Assembly (NCBI RefSeq): GCF_001718795.1 | Contig: NZ_CP013435.1 | Location: 2,790,001-2,854,000, forward strand | DNA length: 64,000 nt | Direction: 5' to 3' | From: Burkholderia latens | GTDB lineage: Bacteria; Pseudomonadota; Gammaproteobacteria; Burkholderiales; Burkholderiaceae | Shown: piece by piece, positions 36,604-47,846 of the stretch | How the letters are laid out: every line of letters starts with the position of its first letter | Position numbering within the stretch: the first letter of the stretch is position 1 | Position numbers and translations under genes: made by a program | Notes under the pieces: generated by a model | The model's database searches: none | Told to the model about the DNA's origin: nothing | The model's input: the letters and a program-made list of their open reading frames with translations, nothing else

Positions 36604-37536
36604 ATGACCGCGCTCGCCGGGTCGCCCGTGCGCCGCGCGCTCGACGCGCGCGCCGTCGGCGTGATGCTGCTGCTGTGTGCGATCTGGGGCTTCCAGCAGG
36701 TCGCGATCAAGAGCACGAACGCGGCGATCCCGCCGATGTTCCAGGCCGGACTGCGCTCGGTGATCGCCGCGCTGCTGCTGTGGGGCTGGGCGCGCTCCCG
36801 CGGCACGCCGCTGTTTCGCGCCGACGGCACGCTCGGCGCGGGTATCGCAGCAGGCGCGCTGTTCGCGGGCGAGTTCATCTGCGTGTTCTTCGGGCTGACG
36901 CTGACGAGCGCGTCGCACATGGCGATCTTCCTGTACACCGCACCGTGCTTCACCGCGCTCGGCCTGCACCTGTTCACGCCCGGCGAACGGCTGCGGCGCG
37001 TGCAGTGGGCCGGCGTCGCGCTCGCATTCGCCGGCATCGCGCTCGCGTTCGCGGACGGCTTCCTGAAGCCGCGCGCGCCCGGCGCGTCGCTCCTGGCCGG
37101 ACTGGCCGGCGACGCGCTCGGGATCCTCGGCGGCGCGATGTGGGCAGCGACGACGGTCGTCGTCCGTTCGACGTCGCTCGCACGCGCGAGCGCGAGCAAG
37201 ACGCTGTTCTATCAGCTCGCGGTGTCGGCCGTCGTGCTGGTCGCGCTTGCTGCGCTGCTCGGCCAGACGTCGTTCGCGCGGGTCACGCCGATCGCGCTGG
37301 CGAGCCTCGCGTACCAGTCCGTGATCGTCGCGTTCGTCAGCTATCTGTCGTGGTTCTGGCTGCTCACGCGCTACAGCGCGTCGCGACTGTCCGTGTTCAC
37401 GTTTCTGTCGCCGCTGTTCGGCGTCGCGTTCGGCGTGCTGCTGCTCGGCGAATCGGTCGGCGGGCGCTTCATGTCGGCGGCCGCGCTGGTGCTCGTCGGG
37501 ATCGCGCTCGTGAACGCGCCGCAGCAGCGCCGGTGA
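36604..37536 (+). CDS. EamA/DMT-family inner-membrane transporter
   Basis: 310 residues with ten predicted spans in two EamA halves (residues about 20-150 and 165-305). Starts after a short cytoplasmic part with VMLLLCAIWGFQQVAIK. The drug/metabolite family exports amino acids, nucleosides or drugs; no substrate can be named. Stands alone and is convergent with rsmA. Confidence 0.88.
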   Translation: MTALAGSPVRRALDARAVGVMLLLCAIWGFQQVAIKSTNAAIPPMFQAGLRSVIAALLLWGWARSRGTPLFRADGTLGAGIAAGALFAGEFICVFFGLTLTSASHMAIFLYTAPCFTALGLHLFTPGERLRRVQWAGVALAFAGIALAFADGFLKPRAPGASLLAGLAGDALGILGGAMWAATTVVVRSTSLARASASKTLFYQLAVSAVVLVALAALLGQTSFARVTPIALASLAYQSVIVAFVSYLSWFWLLTRYSASRLSVFTFLSPLFGVAFGVLLLGESVGGRFMSAAALVLVGIALVNAPQQRR

Positions 37537-37600
37537 CGTCCGCGTGCCGCGCACCGGTCTCGGCGAAGCGGGCGAATGCAACGAACACGATCGGCAAAAT

Positions 37601-37628
37601 AAAAAGGCTGCCCGCGAAAGGGCAGCCT
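37601..37628 (-). terminator. Terminator of the lptD-surA-pdxA-rsmA operon
   Basis: Perfect 9-bp stem AGGCTGCCC / GGGCAGCCT with loop GCGAAA. On the minus strand it is followed by TTTTTATTTT. Located 30 bases past the rsmA stop. Confidence 0.9.
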
Positions 37629-37657
37629 CGTGAGCATCGAACCGGCGCGCGTGGCCG

Positions 37658-38488
37658 CTATTGCGCGGCCTTGCGCACCTTCGCCAGCGCCTGGGCGACG
37701 CCGACATATTCGGCGACGCTCACATCCTCCGCGCGGCGCGCGAGATCGAAGCCGAGCCCGTCGAAATCGATCGACTCGCGATAATCGCCGAGCGTGTTGC
37801 GCAGCATCTTGCGGCGCTGAGAGAACGCGGCCGTGACGACTTCGCCGAGCAGCACGGGATCCACATCCGGCAGTTCATGCGGCTCGTACGGAATCATCCG
37901 GACGATCGCCGAATCGACCTTCGGCGGCGGCTGGAACGATTCCGGCGGCACGTCCAGCATCTTGTCCATTACGTAGCGGTACTGCAGCATCACCGACAGC
38001 CGCGAGAACGCCTTCGTGCCCGGCTCCGCGACCATCCGCTCGACGACTTCGTTCTGCAGCATGAAATGCTGGTCGATCACCACGCCCGCGAACGTCATCA
38101 GATGAAACAGCAGCGGGCTGGAGATGTTGTACGGCAGGTTGCCGACGATGCGCAGCGAAGGCTTGTCGCCAGGCGCCGCGAGCGAGCCGAAGTCGAACGC
38201 GAGCGCGTCGCCGGCATGCAGCTCGAGCAGCGCGCCGAAGCGCTGCTGCAGGCGCCCGATCAGGTCGCGGTCGAGCTCGACCGCATGCAGCGGCGACTCC
38301 GGCGTTGCAAGACGCGCGATCAGCGGCTCGGTCAGCGCGCCGAGGCCGGGCCCGATCTCGACCATCCGCTGGCCGCGCGCGGGGCCGATCGTCGCGACGA
38401 TCGAATCGATCACGCCGTGATCGACGAGGAAGTTCTGCCCGAAGCGCTTGCGCGCGAAATGGCCCTGATGCTGTCTGCTGTTCGACAT
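37658..38488 (-). CDS. rsmA: 16S rRNA dimethyladenosine transferase RsmA (KsgA)
   Basis: 276-residue SAM-dependent methyltransferase that dimethylates A1518 and A1519 of 16S rRNA. Motifs: [10 protein letters not shown] at the start, [14 protein letters not shown] (SAM site), [16 protein letters not shown] (NLPY catalytic loop). Last gene of the operon led by lptD; 54 bases after pdxA. Confidence 0.97.
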   Translation of the reverse strand: MSNSRQHQGHFARKRFGQNFLVDHGVIDSIVATIGPARGQRMVEIGPGLGALTEPLIARLATPESPLHAVELDRDLIGRLQQRFGALLELHAGDALAFDFGSLAAPGDKPSLRIVGNLPYNISSPLLFHLMTFAGVVIDQHFMLQNEVVERMVAEPGTKAFSRLSVMLQYRYVMDKMLDVPPESFQPPPKVDSAIVRMIPYEPHELPDVDPVLLGEVVTAAFSQRRKMLRNTLGDYRESIDFDGLGFDLARRAEDVSVAEYVGVAQALAKVRKAAQ

Positions 38489-38542
38489 CGACTGAGAAAA
38501 ACGAAAAAACGACGAATAAGGTCAGGCTCTCGCCTGCGTGCG

Positions 38543-39532
38543 TCAGGATGCGCGGCGGTGGCGCGCCATCGTGACGGCCGTGTCCAGCGCGGCAACCATG
38601 CTGCCGGGATCCGCGCGACCGGTGCCGGCCAGATCCAGCGCGGTGCCGTGATCGACCGACGTGCGGATGATCGGCAGCCCGAGCGTGACGTTGATGCCCT
38701 CGCCGAAGGTTGCATACTTCAGCACGGGCAGGCCCTGATCGTGGAACATCGCGAGCACGCAATCGGCGCCCTCGAGATGGCGCGGCTGAAACAGCGTGTC
38801 GGCCGGATACGGGCCGCGCGCGTCGATGCCCTGCGCTTGCGCTTGCGCGAGGGCCGGCGAGATCACGTCGATCTCCTCGCGCCCGAGATAGCCGTTCTCG
38901 CCCGCGTGCGGGTTCAGCCCCGTCACGAGGATGCGAGGCGCTGCGAGACCGAAGTCGCGACGCAGGTCACGATCGACGATCGCGAGGGTATCGACGAGCC
39001 CGTCGATCGACAGCGCGGCCGATACGTCTTTCAGCGGCAGGTGCGTGGTCGCGAGCGCGACGCGCAGCGGCCGTTCGCCGATGCCCGCGAGCATCATCAC
39101 GACGCGCGGCGTATGCGTGCGCTCCGCGAGGTATTCGGTATGACCGGTAAACGGCACGCCCGCGTCGTTGATCGTGCTCTTCTGCAACGGCGCGGTAACG
39201 ATCGCGTCGAACCGTCCGGCCACCGCGCCGTCGATCGCCGCATCGAGCAACCCGAGCACATAGCGGCCGTTGGCCGCGTCGAGCTTGCCCGCCTGCGCGG
39301 GCACGGCGAGCGGGTGGTGCTCGACCGACACCGCGCCGCCGCCCGCCAGCACTGCACGGTCGGCGCCGACCGCCGCCGCGCGCGCGTCGAGCAGCGCGGC
39401 GTCGCCAAGCACGGTGAAATGCGCGCCCGGCCAGCGCCGCGCTGCATCCTGCAACGCCTGCACGGTCAGTTCCGGGCCGACCCCCGCGGGTTCGCCGGTC
39501 GTGATCGCGATCTGCAGCGCGGGTGCCGTCAT
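38543..39532 (-). CDS. pdxA: 4-hydroxythreonine-4-phosphate dehydrogenase
   Basis: 329-residue NAD-dependent enzyme of the pyridoxal 5'-phosphate pathway. Starts [20 protein letters not shown]; metal ligands are in [10 protein letters not shown] and [12 protein letters not shown], and the third His in AMFHDQGLP. The true start is the ATG at 39532 (MTAPALQ), 8 bases past the surA stop; the frame is open much further upstream but only as a shadow of surA. Confidence 0.97.
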   Translation of the reverse strand: MTAPALQIAITTGEPAGVGPELTVQALQDAARRWPGAHFTVLGDAALLDARAAAVGADRAVLAGGGAVSVEHHPLAVPAQAGKLDAANGRYVLGLLDAAIDGAVAGRFDAIVTAPLQKSTINDAGVPFTGHTEYLAERTHTPRVVMMLAGIGERPLRVALATTHLPLKDVSAALSIDGLVDTLAIVDRDLRRDFGLAAPRILVTGLNPHAGENGYLGREEIDVISPALAQAQAQGIDARGPYPADTLFQPRHLEGADCVLAMFHDQGLPVLKYATFGEGINVTLGLPIIRTSVDHGTALDLAGTGRADPGSMVAALDTAVTMARHRRAS

Positions 39533-39540
39533 GCGCTCGC

Positions 39541-40905
39541 TCAGTTCGCCGGGCCGACGCCGCCGATCTTGTACTGTACGTACGACGAGTCGCGCAGCTC
39601 GCGCAGCCAGTCGGCATATGCCTGCTCGGCCTTGCGCTGGCCGATCGCCTGGCGTGCGATATCCATCTGCTGCTGCACCGAGCCTTCGGCCTCGCGGCGC
39701 TCCAGCACCTGGATCAGGTGATAGCCGTACTCGGTACGAATCGGCTGGCTGACCTGGCCGTCCTGCAGGTTGTTCATCGCCCGCTCGAATTCGGGTACGG
39801 TCTCGCCCGGGCTGATCCAGCCGAGATCGCCGCCCTGCGACGCCGAACCGTCCTGCGAGTACGTGCGCGCGAACTTCGCGAAATCGCCGCCCGCCTCGAC
39901 CTGCCGGCGGATGTCCTGCAGTTGCTGGCGCGCCTGCCCTTCCGACTTGCCTTCGCCCACGCGCAGCAGGATGTGGCGCACATGCGTCTGGACGATCTTC
40001 GGTGCCGCGGCGGTCGCGCCCTGGCTCTGGCGACGGTCGACGAGACGCACGATTTCGAAGCCGTCCGGCACGCGGATCAGCGTCGGATTGACCTGACCCG
40101 GACGCAGCTTCGATGCGGCCTCGACGACGTCGGCCGGCAGCGCGCTCGGCGCCTTGAAGCCGAGGTCGCCGCCCTTCTTCGCGTCGTTCGCTTCCGAGTT
40201 GTTCTTCGCGAGCTTTTCGAAATCGGCGCCCGACGTCGCCTGCTGCAGCAGCGCTTCGGCCTTCTTCTGTGCGGCTTCGATCTCGGCCTGCGGCGCGTTG
40301 GTCGGCGCCTTGATGAAGATGTGCTGGAAGCGCAGGTCCTGCTGTTGCGACGCGTTCGGCCCGCGCTGGCTCGCGATGTAGTTCGCGACCTCGGCGTCCG
40401 ACACGGTGATCTTGCCGTCGACCTCGCGCTCGCGCAGCTTCGACAGCATCAGCTCGGTGCGCGCGTCGCTCGTGAACACGTTCCAAGGCACGCCCTGCGC
40501 GACGATGCGCGCGCGATACTGGTCGAGCGTCATCCCGTTCGCCTGCGCGAGGCGCTGCAGCGTGGCCTGCACGGTCGCGTCATCGATGCGGATCCCGTCG
40601 TCTTTTGCCTTCTGCACCTGGATGCGTTCGAGCACCATCTGGTTCAGCACCTGCGCACGCAACTGGTCGGCCGGCGGCACGGGCGCGTTCTGCTGCTGCA
40701 GCCGGCGCGAGATCAGGCCGACGCGCTGGTCGAGTTCGCGGCCGGTGATCACGTCGTTGTTGACGACCGCGACGACTTCGTCGGCGAGCTGCGCGCCTTG
40801 CGAACCGAGCGCCTGCGCCGCGGCCGGCGCAGCGGCGAGCAGCGCGGCGGACGCGGCGAGGCTGGACACGACTGCCGCGAAACGAAGGGTTTTCTTCATT
40901 GCCAC
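39541..40905 (-). CDS. surA: Periplasmic chaperone and peptidyl-prolyl isomerase SurA
   Basis: 454 residues. Signal peptide (about 1-33, ending AAAPAAAQA), an N-terminal chaperone region, two parvulin domains (roughly 190-290 and 300-405) and a C-terminal helix. SurA escorts outer-membrane proteins, including LptD, to the Bam complex. A GTG at 40905 has GGAG 5 bases upstream; ATG at 40899 is the alternative. It lies 46 bases after lptD. Confidence 0.96.
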   Translation of the reverse strand: MAMKKTLRFAAVVSSLAASAALLAAAPAAAQALGSQGAQLADEVVAVVNNDVITGRELDQRVGLISRRLQQQNAPVPPADQLRAQVLNQMVLERIQVQKAKDDGIRIDDATVQATLQRLAQANGMTLDQYRARIVAQGVPWNVFTSDARTELMLSKLREREVDGKITVSDAEVANYIASQRGPNASQQQDLRFQHIFIKAPTNAPQAEIEAAQKKAEALLQQATSGADFEKLAKNNSEANDAKKGGDLGFKAPSALPADVVEAASKLRPGQVNPTLIRVPDGFEIVRLVDRRQSQGATAAAPKIVQTHVRHILLRVGEGKSEGQARQQLQDIRRQVEAGGDFAKFARTYSQDGSASQGGDLGWISPGETVPEFERAMNNLQDGQVSQPIRTEYGYHLIQVLERREAEGSVQQQMDIARQAIGQRKAEQAYADWLRELRDSSYVQYKIGGVGPAN

Positions 40906-40951
40906 TGATACTCCATTGAAATCGTGCTGACCGGTGCAGACAAAGCCGGCG

Positions 40952-43312
40952 TTACTCGTAGTTGCTGAAGCGGGACATCGGCGGCGGCGGCGGCGGCAAC
41001 GGCGTGTACCCCGGCACTCCGGCGCGGAATGCGGACACGAGCCCGTTGTCGACCGTCGACAAGCCCTTGAGCGTCAGTTGCATCATGAAGCGCGTCGACG
41101 CGTTCTGCTGCCCCGACGTATTGATGCCGTTCGCAAACCGCTGCACCCCGACGCCGAGCGCCCAGCAATCCGCGTCGTATTGTAAGCCGAGCAGACCGTC
41201 GACAACCCGGTCGGCTGCCAGGTCGTAGTTGAAGCGGCCGATCGCATACAGGCGGCGCGTGAGCGGCCACTGCGCGGACACCAGGAACTGGTTGATCGGC
41301 TGGTTGTCGAGCGTCGTGTTCGTCCGCGTATAGCGATAGCCGACGTTGATCACGCGGCGCTCGCCCGGACTGAACCCGAAACCGATGCTCGACTTCACGA
41401 GCTGGTTGTTGTTCTGGTTGTACTGGAACGCCGTCTCCGACATGAAGCCCGAGCCGAGCTTCAGCGCGGCGCCGACGATCAGGTCGGAGTGGCGCGCGAG
41501 CACCGCGCTCTGCTTGGTGTCCAGCGTCACGCGCTGGTCGGCGAAATAGTACTGCTGCGCGACCACGAAGCGCGCACGCTCGTCGCCGGTGCGCGGATCG
41601 ATGAAGCGCGACGTCAGGCCCGCCGTGATCCGGTTAGCATCGGCGATGCGGTCATTGCCGACGAACGTGTTCGGCTGGTAAATCTCCGCCAGCCCGAAGT
41701 CCGACTCCGCGGTGTCGAACAGCGGCGCGTTCGACTGGTCGCGATACGGCGTGTACACGTAGTACAGGCGTGGCTCGAGGGTCTGGATGAAGTCCTGGCC
41801 GAACAGGCGCACCGAGCGGTCGAAGATCAGGCCGGAGTCGAAGCTCACGGTCGGGATCGACTCGGTGAAGCGCTTCGGGCTGTTCGGCGTGCTCGGCGAC
41901 AGGTAGTTCAGATCGTACGATGCGAAGTGGTACTGGACCTTCGGCACGACGAAGTAGCCTGGGCCGTACACGCCGTATGCGATGTACGGATTGAAGACGA
42001 TCCGGTCGCCTTCGGTCGCATCGGCCGTGGTGATGCGGAACCGCGAATAGTCGGCTTCCGCACCGAAGTCGAAGCCGCCGACGTTGTACTTCGTGTACTT
42101 CACGTTCAGCTGCGGCTCGCGGCTGTACGGCGCGATCGAAGGCGGCAGCGTCTGCCAGTGCTGGTAGCGCGCGAGCACCGACCACGGGCCGTTGTTGTAC
42201 GTGAGGCCGGCCTCCTGCTGGTACAGCGTCTGCGTCCCGTTGACGAACTGGTTCATCGACCCAAGGTCTTCGGGATAGGTGTTGTCCGAGACCTTGTTGT
42301 AGTAGACGTAACCGCCGAAACCGCCGCCGAAGTTCTGCTGGTGCTGCCAGTAGATCGCGTAGCGGTTGCGGTGCGCGAGCCGGTCGTCCGGCAGGTAATT
42401 GGCCGTAAACGTGCCCGAATACGACGGCGACAGATAACGGAACGTCGCTTCGGTCTGCACGCCGCGCCGCGAGATGATGTGCGGCGTGATCGTCAGGTCG
42501 CGGTTCGGCGCGATGTTGAAGTAGTACGGCAGCGACAGCTCGAACCCGTTGTTCGAGTTGATCGAGAACGTCGGCGGCAGCAGGCCGCTGCGGCGCTCGC
42601 CCGACAGCGGGAACGTCATCCACGGGCTCGCGAAGATCGGCACGCCCTGGAAGAACAGCACGCCGTTGCGTGCAGTGCCTTCGTCGGCGCCCGTATCGAA
42701 GTCGAAGCGGCTGCCCTTGATGTACCACGCGGGGTCCGTCGCGCACTGGCATGCGGTGTAGGTGCCGTTGACGAACACCGAGCGCTCGCTGTCGAGCAGG
42801 TCGACGCGGTCCGCGCTGCCGGACCCGCCCGTCACGTTGAAGTGGTACTTCGGCGCCGTCATGAAGCCCTGGTTCGCCTCGACCTTCAGGTGCGCCTCGG
42901 GGCCCGCGAACGACGTACCGCCGTTGATCACCTTGACCTGGCCGTACGCATCGGCCATGTCGGTATCCTGATCGTAGTGGATCGCGTCGGCCTTCACGAC
43001 CGCTTCGCCGCGGCGCAGCTCGGCCGAGCCTTTCGCGGCCATGTCCTGCTCGGCCGTGCCGCTCGTATGGTCGGCGATCACGAAGGCGGCCGGCTTCGCG
43101 CCGTCCTTCAGCGGATGATCCTCGAGCTGTGGTGCGAGGCGCAGGTCCCACGGCGAATCGAGCGGCTGCGGTTGCGCGGCCGCGCCCGACAGCTGCGCGT
43201 GCGACACGGCCGGCACGAGGCCGGGCACGGCCAGGAGCGCGAGCGCGAGCCGCCGTTTGCGCGGCGCCCCGTCACCGGGGAAGACATTCGGGAATAGCGG
43301 TTTGGGCGGCAT
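40952..43312 (-). CDS. lptD: LPS-assembly outer-membrane protein LptD
   Basis: 786 residues. Signal peptide ([19 protein letters not shown]), a periplasmic OstA/LptA-like domain (about 85-215: [25 protein letters not shown]) and a large beta-barrel with alternating aromatic strands to the end. With LptE it inserts lipopolysaccharide into the outer leaflet. Cys residues lie in CQCATD (near residue 189) and close to the C-terminus (DADCW), the kind of sites used for LptD disulfides. First gene of the operon; divergent from amgK. Confidence 0.96.
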   Translation of the reverse strand: MPPKPLFPNVFPGDGAPRKRRLALALLAVPGLVPAVSHAQLSGAAAQPQPLDSPWDLRLAPQLEDHPLKDGAKPAAFVIADHTSGTAEQDMAAKGSAELRRGEAVVKADAIHYDQDTDMADAYGQVKVINGGTSFAGPEAHLKVEANQGFMTAPKYHFNVTGGSGSADRVDLLDSERSVFVNGTYTACQCATDPAWYIKGSRFDFDTGADEGTARNGVLFFQGVPIFASPWMTFPLSGERRSGLLPPTFSINSNNGFELSLPYYFNIAPNRDLTITPHIISRRGVQTEATFRYLSPSYSGTFTANYLPDDRLAHRNRYAIYWQHQQNFGGGFGGYVYYNKVSDNTYPEDLGSMNQFVNGTQTLYQQEAGLTYNNGPWSVLARYQHWQTLPPSIAPYSREPQLNVKYTKYNVGGFDFGAEADYSRFRITTADATEGDRIVFNPYIAYGVYGPGYFVVPKVQYHFASYDLNYLSPSTPNSPKRFTESIPTVSFDSGLIFDRSVRLFGQDFIQTLEPRLYYVYTPYRDQSNAPLFDTAESDFGLAEIYQPNTFVGNDRIADANRITAGLTSRFIDPRTGDERARFVVAQQYYFADQRVTLDTKQSAVLARHSDLIVGAALKLGSGFMSETAFQYNQNNNQLVKSSIGFGFSPGERRVINVGYRYTRTNTTLDNQPINQFLVSAQWPLTRRLYAIGRFNYDLAADRVVDGLLGLQYDADCWALGVGVQRFANGINTSGQQNASTRFMMQLTLKGLSTVDNGLVSAFRAGVPGYTPLPPPPPPMSRFSNYE

Positions 43313-43535
43313 CTATCGTTTGGCGAATCGCCCCTTGTCAGCCGCATCTGCACGGCACATCCGCGCACGACGGGCCGCACCGTCGAACCGCGACTGCGGC
43401 TCTTCGCAAACCGGGGAGGCGATCGGGCGGGCCGCGCGACAGGCCACAGGCCTGCACGGCGGAAGCTGACGCGGGGCGCGTCAAAAAAGTCGTGGGGTAT
43501 TATATGGCAAGACGTTCCCCCCTCCGCCGAGTTTC

Positions 43536-44585
43536 ATGACGCCCCCATCCGCCGCATCCCAGCCCGACGCCCGCCTCGAAGCGCTCACCGCGTGGCTGCG
43601 CCCGCTTGCCGAGCGCTACGCCCTCGACCTGTCGACCCTCGCGCCCGCATCGTCGGACGCCAGTTTCCGCCGCTATTTCCGTGTCGCATCGGCCACGAGC
43701 CCCGGCGGCTCGCTGATCGCGGTCGACGCGCCGCCGCCCGAGAAGTGCCGCGAATTCGTCCAGGTCGCGCAGCTGCTCGCGTCGGCTGGCGACCACGTGC
43801 CGGACGTGCTGGCCCACGATTTCGACGCAGGTTTCATGCTGGTGACCGACCTCGGCCGCAAGTCGTACATCTCGGTGCTCGATCCGGCCGATCCGGCCGC
43901 CGCCCGCCCGCTGATGCGCGACGCGCTCGACGCGCTGATCCGCTTCCAGCTGAGCTCGAAGCCCGACGTGCTGCCGCCGTTCGACGAGGCGTTCCTGCGC
44001 CGCGAAATGGAGCTGCTGCCCGAATGGTTCATCGGGCGGCACCTCGGCAAGACCGTCAGCGACGCGATGCGCGGCACGCTCGACCGCACGTTCGCGCTGC
44101 TGGTCGCCAGCGCGCATGCGCAGCCTCAGGGCTTCATGTTGCGCGATTTCATGCCGCGCAACCTGATGGTGTGCGAGCCGAACCCGGGCGTGCTCGACTT
44201 CCAGGACGCCGTGTACGGGCCGCTGACGTACGACGTCGTGTCGCTGCTGCGCGACGCGTTCATCAGCTGGGACGAGGAGTTCGAGCTCGACTGCTTCGCG
44301 TACTACTGGGAAAAGGCGAAGAAGGCCGGCCTGCCGGTCGAGCCGGATTTCGGCGAGTTCTACCGCCAGCTCGAATGGATGGGGCTGCAGCGCCACATCA
44401 AGATCCTCGGCCTGTTCGCGCGCATCAATTACCGCGACGGCAAGCCGCATTACGTCGCGGACCTGCCGCGCTTCCTTGCATACGCGCGCAAGGTCGCACT
44501 GCGCTACCGCCCGCTCGTGCCGTTCGCAAAGCTGCTCGACGAGCTCGAGGGCAAAGGCGCGGCCGAAGTCGGCTATACGTTCTGA
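43536..44585 (+). CDS. amgK: Anomeric MurNAc/GlcNAc kinase AmgK
   Basis: 349-residue aminoglycoside-phosphotransferase-fold kinase. ATP-site part SDASFRRYFRV, then catalytic loop LRDFMPRNLMV and metal motif GVLDFQDAVYGP. AmgK phosphorylates MurNAc at C1, the first step of the MurNAc recycling route that bypasses de novo UDP-MurNAc synthesis and underlies intrinsic fosfomycin tolerance in Pseudomonas. Partner murU follows after 31 bases. Confidence 0.93.
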   Translation: MTPPSAASQPDARLEALTAWLRPLAERYALDLSTLAPASSDASFRRYFRVASATSPGGSLIAVDAPPPEKCREFVQVAQLLASAGDHVPDVLAHDFDAGFMLVTDLGRKSYISVLDPADPAAARPLMRDALDALIRFQLSSKPDVLPPFDEAFLRREMELLPEWFIGRHLGKTVSDAMRGTLDRTFALLVASAHAQPQGFMLRDFMPRNLMVCEPNPGVLDFQDAVYGPLTYDVVSLLRDAFISWDEEFELDCFAYYWEKAKKAGLPVEPDFGEFYRQLEWMGLQRHIKILGLFARINYRDGKPHYVADLPRFLAYARKVALRYRPLVPFAKLLDELEGKGAAEVGYTF

Positions 44586-44616
44586 ACGCCCTCACCGCCT
44601 CCATTTTCAGCCGAAC

Positions 44617-45339
44617 ATGAGCACTACCCTGACCACGGCGATGATCTTCGCCGCCGGCCGCGGCGAACGGATGCGCCCGCTGACCGACACCCGCCCGAAG
44701 CCGCTGCTCGAAGCCGGCGGCAAGCCGCTGATCGTCTGGCAGATCGAGGCGCTGGCACGCGCGGGCGTCGACACGATCGTGATCAACCACGCGTGGCTCG
44801 GCGAGCAGCTCGAGGCGACCCTCGGCGACGGTTCGCGCTGGGGCGTGCGGCTCGCGTATTCGGCCGAAGGCGAAGCGCTGGAAACCGCGGGCGGCATCGC
44901 GAAGGCGCTGCCGCTGCTCGAACGCGACGGGCGGCCGACGGTGTTCGCCGCAGTGGCCGGCGACGTGTATTGCGGATTCGACTACCGGACGCTTGCCGCG
45001 CGCGCCGCGCAGATGGCCGCGCTCGACGCGCCCGCGATGCATCTCGTGATGGTGCCGAACCCGCCGTTCCACCCGGCCGGCGATTTCGTGCTGCGTGAAG
45101 ATGGCCGGCTCGCGCTCACCGGTGCGCCGCGCGTCACGTTCGGCAGCATCGGCGTCTACGACACGCGAATGTTCCGCGACATCGAGCCCGGCACGCACCG
45201 CGCGCTGTCGCCGTACTTCAAGGCGACGATCGAAGCCGGCCGCGCGACCGGCGAATTGTATGAAGGCATCTGGGAGAACGTCGGCACGCCCGCGCAGCTC
45301 GGCGAGCTCGACGCGCGACTGCGTGCCGCGGCGGGCTGA
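44617..45339 (+). CDS. murU: MurNAc-1-phosphate uridylyltransferase MurU
   Basis: 240-residue nucleotidyltransferase. N-terminal signature AMIFAAGRGERMRPLTDTRPKPLL (GXGxRxxPLT-type), then ETAGGI and AGDVY metal-site Asp. Converts MurNAc-1-phosphate and UTP to UDP-MurNAc, completing the recycling step begun by AmgK. Ends 20 bases from the convergent ABC transporter gene. Confidence 0.93.
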   Translation: MSTTLTTAMIFAAGRGERMRPLTDTRPKPLLEAGGKPLIVWQIEALARAGVDTIVINHAWLGEQLEATLGDGSRWGVRLAYSAEGEALETAGGIAKALPLLERDGRPTVFAAVAGDVYCGFDYRTLAARAAQMAALDAPAMHLVMVPNPPFHPAGDFVLREDGRLALTGAPRVTFGSIGVYDTRMFRDIEPGTHRALSPYFKATIEAGRATGELYEGIWENVGTPAQLGELDARLRAAAG

Positions 45340-45359
45340 GCGCCGCCCGCCGTCCGCGC

Positions 45360-47231
45360 TCACGCGGCCTCGGCCGCTTCCCCGCCCGCGGCTGCGCGCT
45401 GTTGCTGCAGCGCCCACATCTGCGCATACAGCCCGTCCGCGCGCACGAGTTCGTCGTGCGTGCCGCGCTCGACGATGCGCCCGTGATCCATCACGAGAAT
45501 CTGCTGCGCATGCACGACCGTCGACAGCCGGTGCGCGATCACGAGCGTCGTGCGATGCCGCGCGATCTGGTCGAGCTCGTGCTGGATCGCGCGCTCCGAG
45601 CGCGAATCGAGTGCGGACGTCGCCTCGTCGAACAACAGCACCGGCGGATCCTTCAACAGCGTGCGCGCGATCGCGACGCGCTGCTTCTCGCCGCCCGACA
45701 GCTTCAGCCCGCGCTCGCCGACCGGCGTGTCATAGCCTTTCGGCAAGCTCTCGATGAATTCGTGGATGTGCGCGGCGCGCGCGGCCGCGATCACTTCGTC
45801 GCGGCTCGCGGTCGGCCGGCCATATGCGATGTTGTAGTAGATCGAATCGTTGAACAGCACGGTGTCCTGCGGCACGATCCCGATCGACGCGCGCAGCGAG
45901 TCCTGCGTGACGTCGCGAATGTCCTGGCCGTCGATGCGAATCGCGCCGCCCGTTTGCCGGTCGAGATCGTAGAAGCGGAACAGCAGCCGCGACAGCGTCG
46001 ACTTGCCGGAACCGCTGTGGCCGACCACCGCGGTCGTCGTGCCTGCGTCGATCGTGAACGTCACGTCGTGCAGGATCTGCCGCGACGCCTCGTACGAGAA
46101 GTTCACGTGCTCGAAGCGCACCTGCGCGCCGGACACCGCGAGCGGACGTGCGTCGGGCAGGTCCGCGACTTCCTTCGCGGCCGACAGCAGCCCGAACATC
46201 CGGTCCATGTCGGTCAGGCTCTGCTTCAGTTCGCGATACACGACGCCGAGGAAATTCAGCGGGATGTACAGCTGCAGCATGAACGTGTTGATCAGCACCA
46301 GATCGCCGAGCGTCAGCTTGCCGGCCAGCACGCCCTGCGTCGCCCGCCACAGGATGAACACGAGCCCGGTGCCGATGATCGCCTGCTGGCCGAAGTTCAG
46401 CACCGACAGCGAGTTCTGCGAGCGGATCGCGGCCTTGCGGTAGCGCTTCAGATTCTCGTCGTAGCGCTGCGCTTCCCACTCCTCGTTGCCGAAGTACTTC
46501 ACCGTCTCGTAGTTGATCAGCGAATCGATCGCCCGCGAGTTGGCCCGCGAATCGAGTTCGTTCATCGTGCGGCGAAAGTGCGTGCGCCAGTTCGTGACCT
46601 TCACCGTGAACACGATGTACGTGACGAGCGCCGCGAACGTGACATACGCGTAGTAGGCGTCGTACTTGACGACGAAGAAGCCGAGCACGAGCCCGACTTC
46701 GACGAGCGTCGGCAGGATGCTGTACAGCGAATAGGAGATCAGTTGCTGGATGCCGCGCGTGCCGCGCTCGATATCGCGCGACATCCCGCCTGTCTGCCGC
46801 TCGAGATGGAACCGCAACGACAGCCCGTGCAGATGCCTGAACACCTGCAGCGCAAGCTGGCGCACCGCGCTCTCGGTGACCTTTGAAAACAGGATCTCGC
46901 GCAGCTCGGTGAACAGTGACGTCGACAGCCGCACGAGCGCATATGCGACGACCAGCAGCCCGACGCCGCCCGCGAGCACGATCCCCGCCGACTGCTCGGC
47001 GCGGCCGAGCGCGGTGAGCTGCTGCACGGCGGACAGGTGATCGACGATGCGCTTCATCACGACCGGCACGCCCAGGTTCGCGACCTTCGCGCCGATCAGA
47101 CAGCCGAGCGCAAGTGCGACGCGCCACTTGTAGGTAACGAGGTACGGCAGCAGCGACCGGATGGTCTGCCAGTCGTTGCGAGGCCCGGTCGGAGCCGGCG
47201 CGGGCTCGCCGGAAGCGGAGTATCGGCGCAT
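45360..47231 (-). CDS. Atm1-type ABC exporter (fused membrane and ATPase domains)
   Basis: 623 residues: a six-span membrane domain (about residues 30-330) and an ATPase domain with Walker A VVGHSGSGKST, signature LSGGEKQRVAIART and Walker B VLLFDEATSALD. The sequence is of the heavy-metal/Atm1 subgroup, which exports glutathione-linked metal or sulfur species. ATG at 47231 (MRRYSASG) is preferred over a long Arg-rich upstream extension. Divergent from the thioesterase gene. Confidence 0.9.
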   Translation of the reverse strand: MRRYSASGEPAPAPTGPRNDWQTIRSLLPYLVTYKWRVALALGCLIGAKVANLGVPVVMKRIVDHLSAVQQLTALGRAEQSAGIVLAGGVGLLVVAYALVRLSTSLFTELREILFSKVTESAVRQLALQVFRHLHGLSLRFHLERQTGGMSRDIERGTRGIQQLISYSLYSILPTLVEVGLVLGFFVVKYDAYYAYVTFAALVTYIVFTVKVTNWRTHFRRTMNELDSRANSRAIDSLINYETVKYFGNEEWEAQRYDENLKRYRKAAIRSQNSLSVLNFGQQAIIGTGLVFILWRATQGVLAGKLTLGDLVLINTFMLQLYIPLNFLGVVYRELKQSLTDMDRMFGLLSAAKEVADLPDARPLAVSGAQVRFEHVNFSYEASRQILHDVTFTIDAGTTTAVVGHSGSGKSTLSRLLFRFYDLDRQTGGAIRIDGQDIRDVTQDSLRASIGIVPQDTVLFNDSIYYNIAYGRPTASRDEVIAAARAAHIHEFIESLPKGYDTPVGERGLKLSGGEKQRVAIARTLLKDPPVLLFDEATSALDSRSERAIQHELDQIARHRTTLVIAHRLSTVVHAQQILVMDHGRIVERGTHDELVRADGLYAQMWALQQQRAAAGGEAAEAA

Positions 47232-47406
47232 GGGGGAATGGATCGGCGGCGATGCGAAACGCGTGCTGCGGCGCTCGACTCGCGTGCTTTCTCGTACAAT
47301 TTGCGAACGTTGTATTGTCGCAGAAGCCGTTACGCGCCGCTGCCGGCGGCCTCGCCGGCCAGGCTGCGCGCGGCGGCGCATTTATTACAGGATGAAAGCC
47401 CCCGCC

Positions 47407-47802
47407 ATGACCGATTCGACCCTCGAACTCCCGCAGAAGCAGCCCGCGCTGCGCGTCGTCCCGCAACCGCACGACGCGAACGTCCACGGCGACGTGTTCG
47501 GCGGCTGGATCATGTCGCAGGTCGACATCGCCGGCTCGATTCCCGCGAGCCAGCGCGCAAACGGCCGCGTCGCAACGGTGGCGGTCAATTCGTTCGTGTT
47601 CAAGCAGCCGGTGTTCGTCGGCGACCTGCTGAGCTTCTACGCGACCATCACGCGCACCGGCAACACGTCGGTGACGGTCGACGTCGAGGTCTACGCGCAG
47701 CGCATGCGGCTGATGGGCGAAATCGTGAAGGTTACCGAAGCGACGCTCACCTACGTCGCGACCGGCCCCGACCGCAAGCCCCGTCAGCTGCCGCCGCTGT
47801 AA
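47407..47802 (+). CDS. YciA-type acyl-CoA thioesterase
   Basis: 131-residue hotdog-fold thioesterase. Signature VHGDVFGGWIMSQVDIAGSI near residues 28-47, followed by VAVNSFVFKQPVFVGDLLSFYA. Family members hydrolyse a range of acyl-CoAs. ATG at 47407 or an earlier ATG at 47392 are both possible; the latter has AGG too close. Confidence 0.9.
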   Translation: MTDSTLELPQKQPALRVVPQPHDANVHGDVFGGWIMSQVDIAGSIPASQRANGRVATVAVNSFVFKQPVFVGDLLSFYATITRTGNTSVTVDVEVYAQRMRLMGEIVKVTEATLTYVATGPDRKPRQLPPL

Positions 47803-47846
47803 GCGCGCACCGGCGCCGCAGCGCCCGCGACACAGCCCGGAACCGA

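Noticed and set aside
39533..40486. Upstream extension of pdxA into surA
   Set aside because: The open frame is out of phase within surA. The conserved PdxA start at 39532 is just behind the surA stop.
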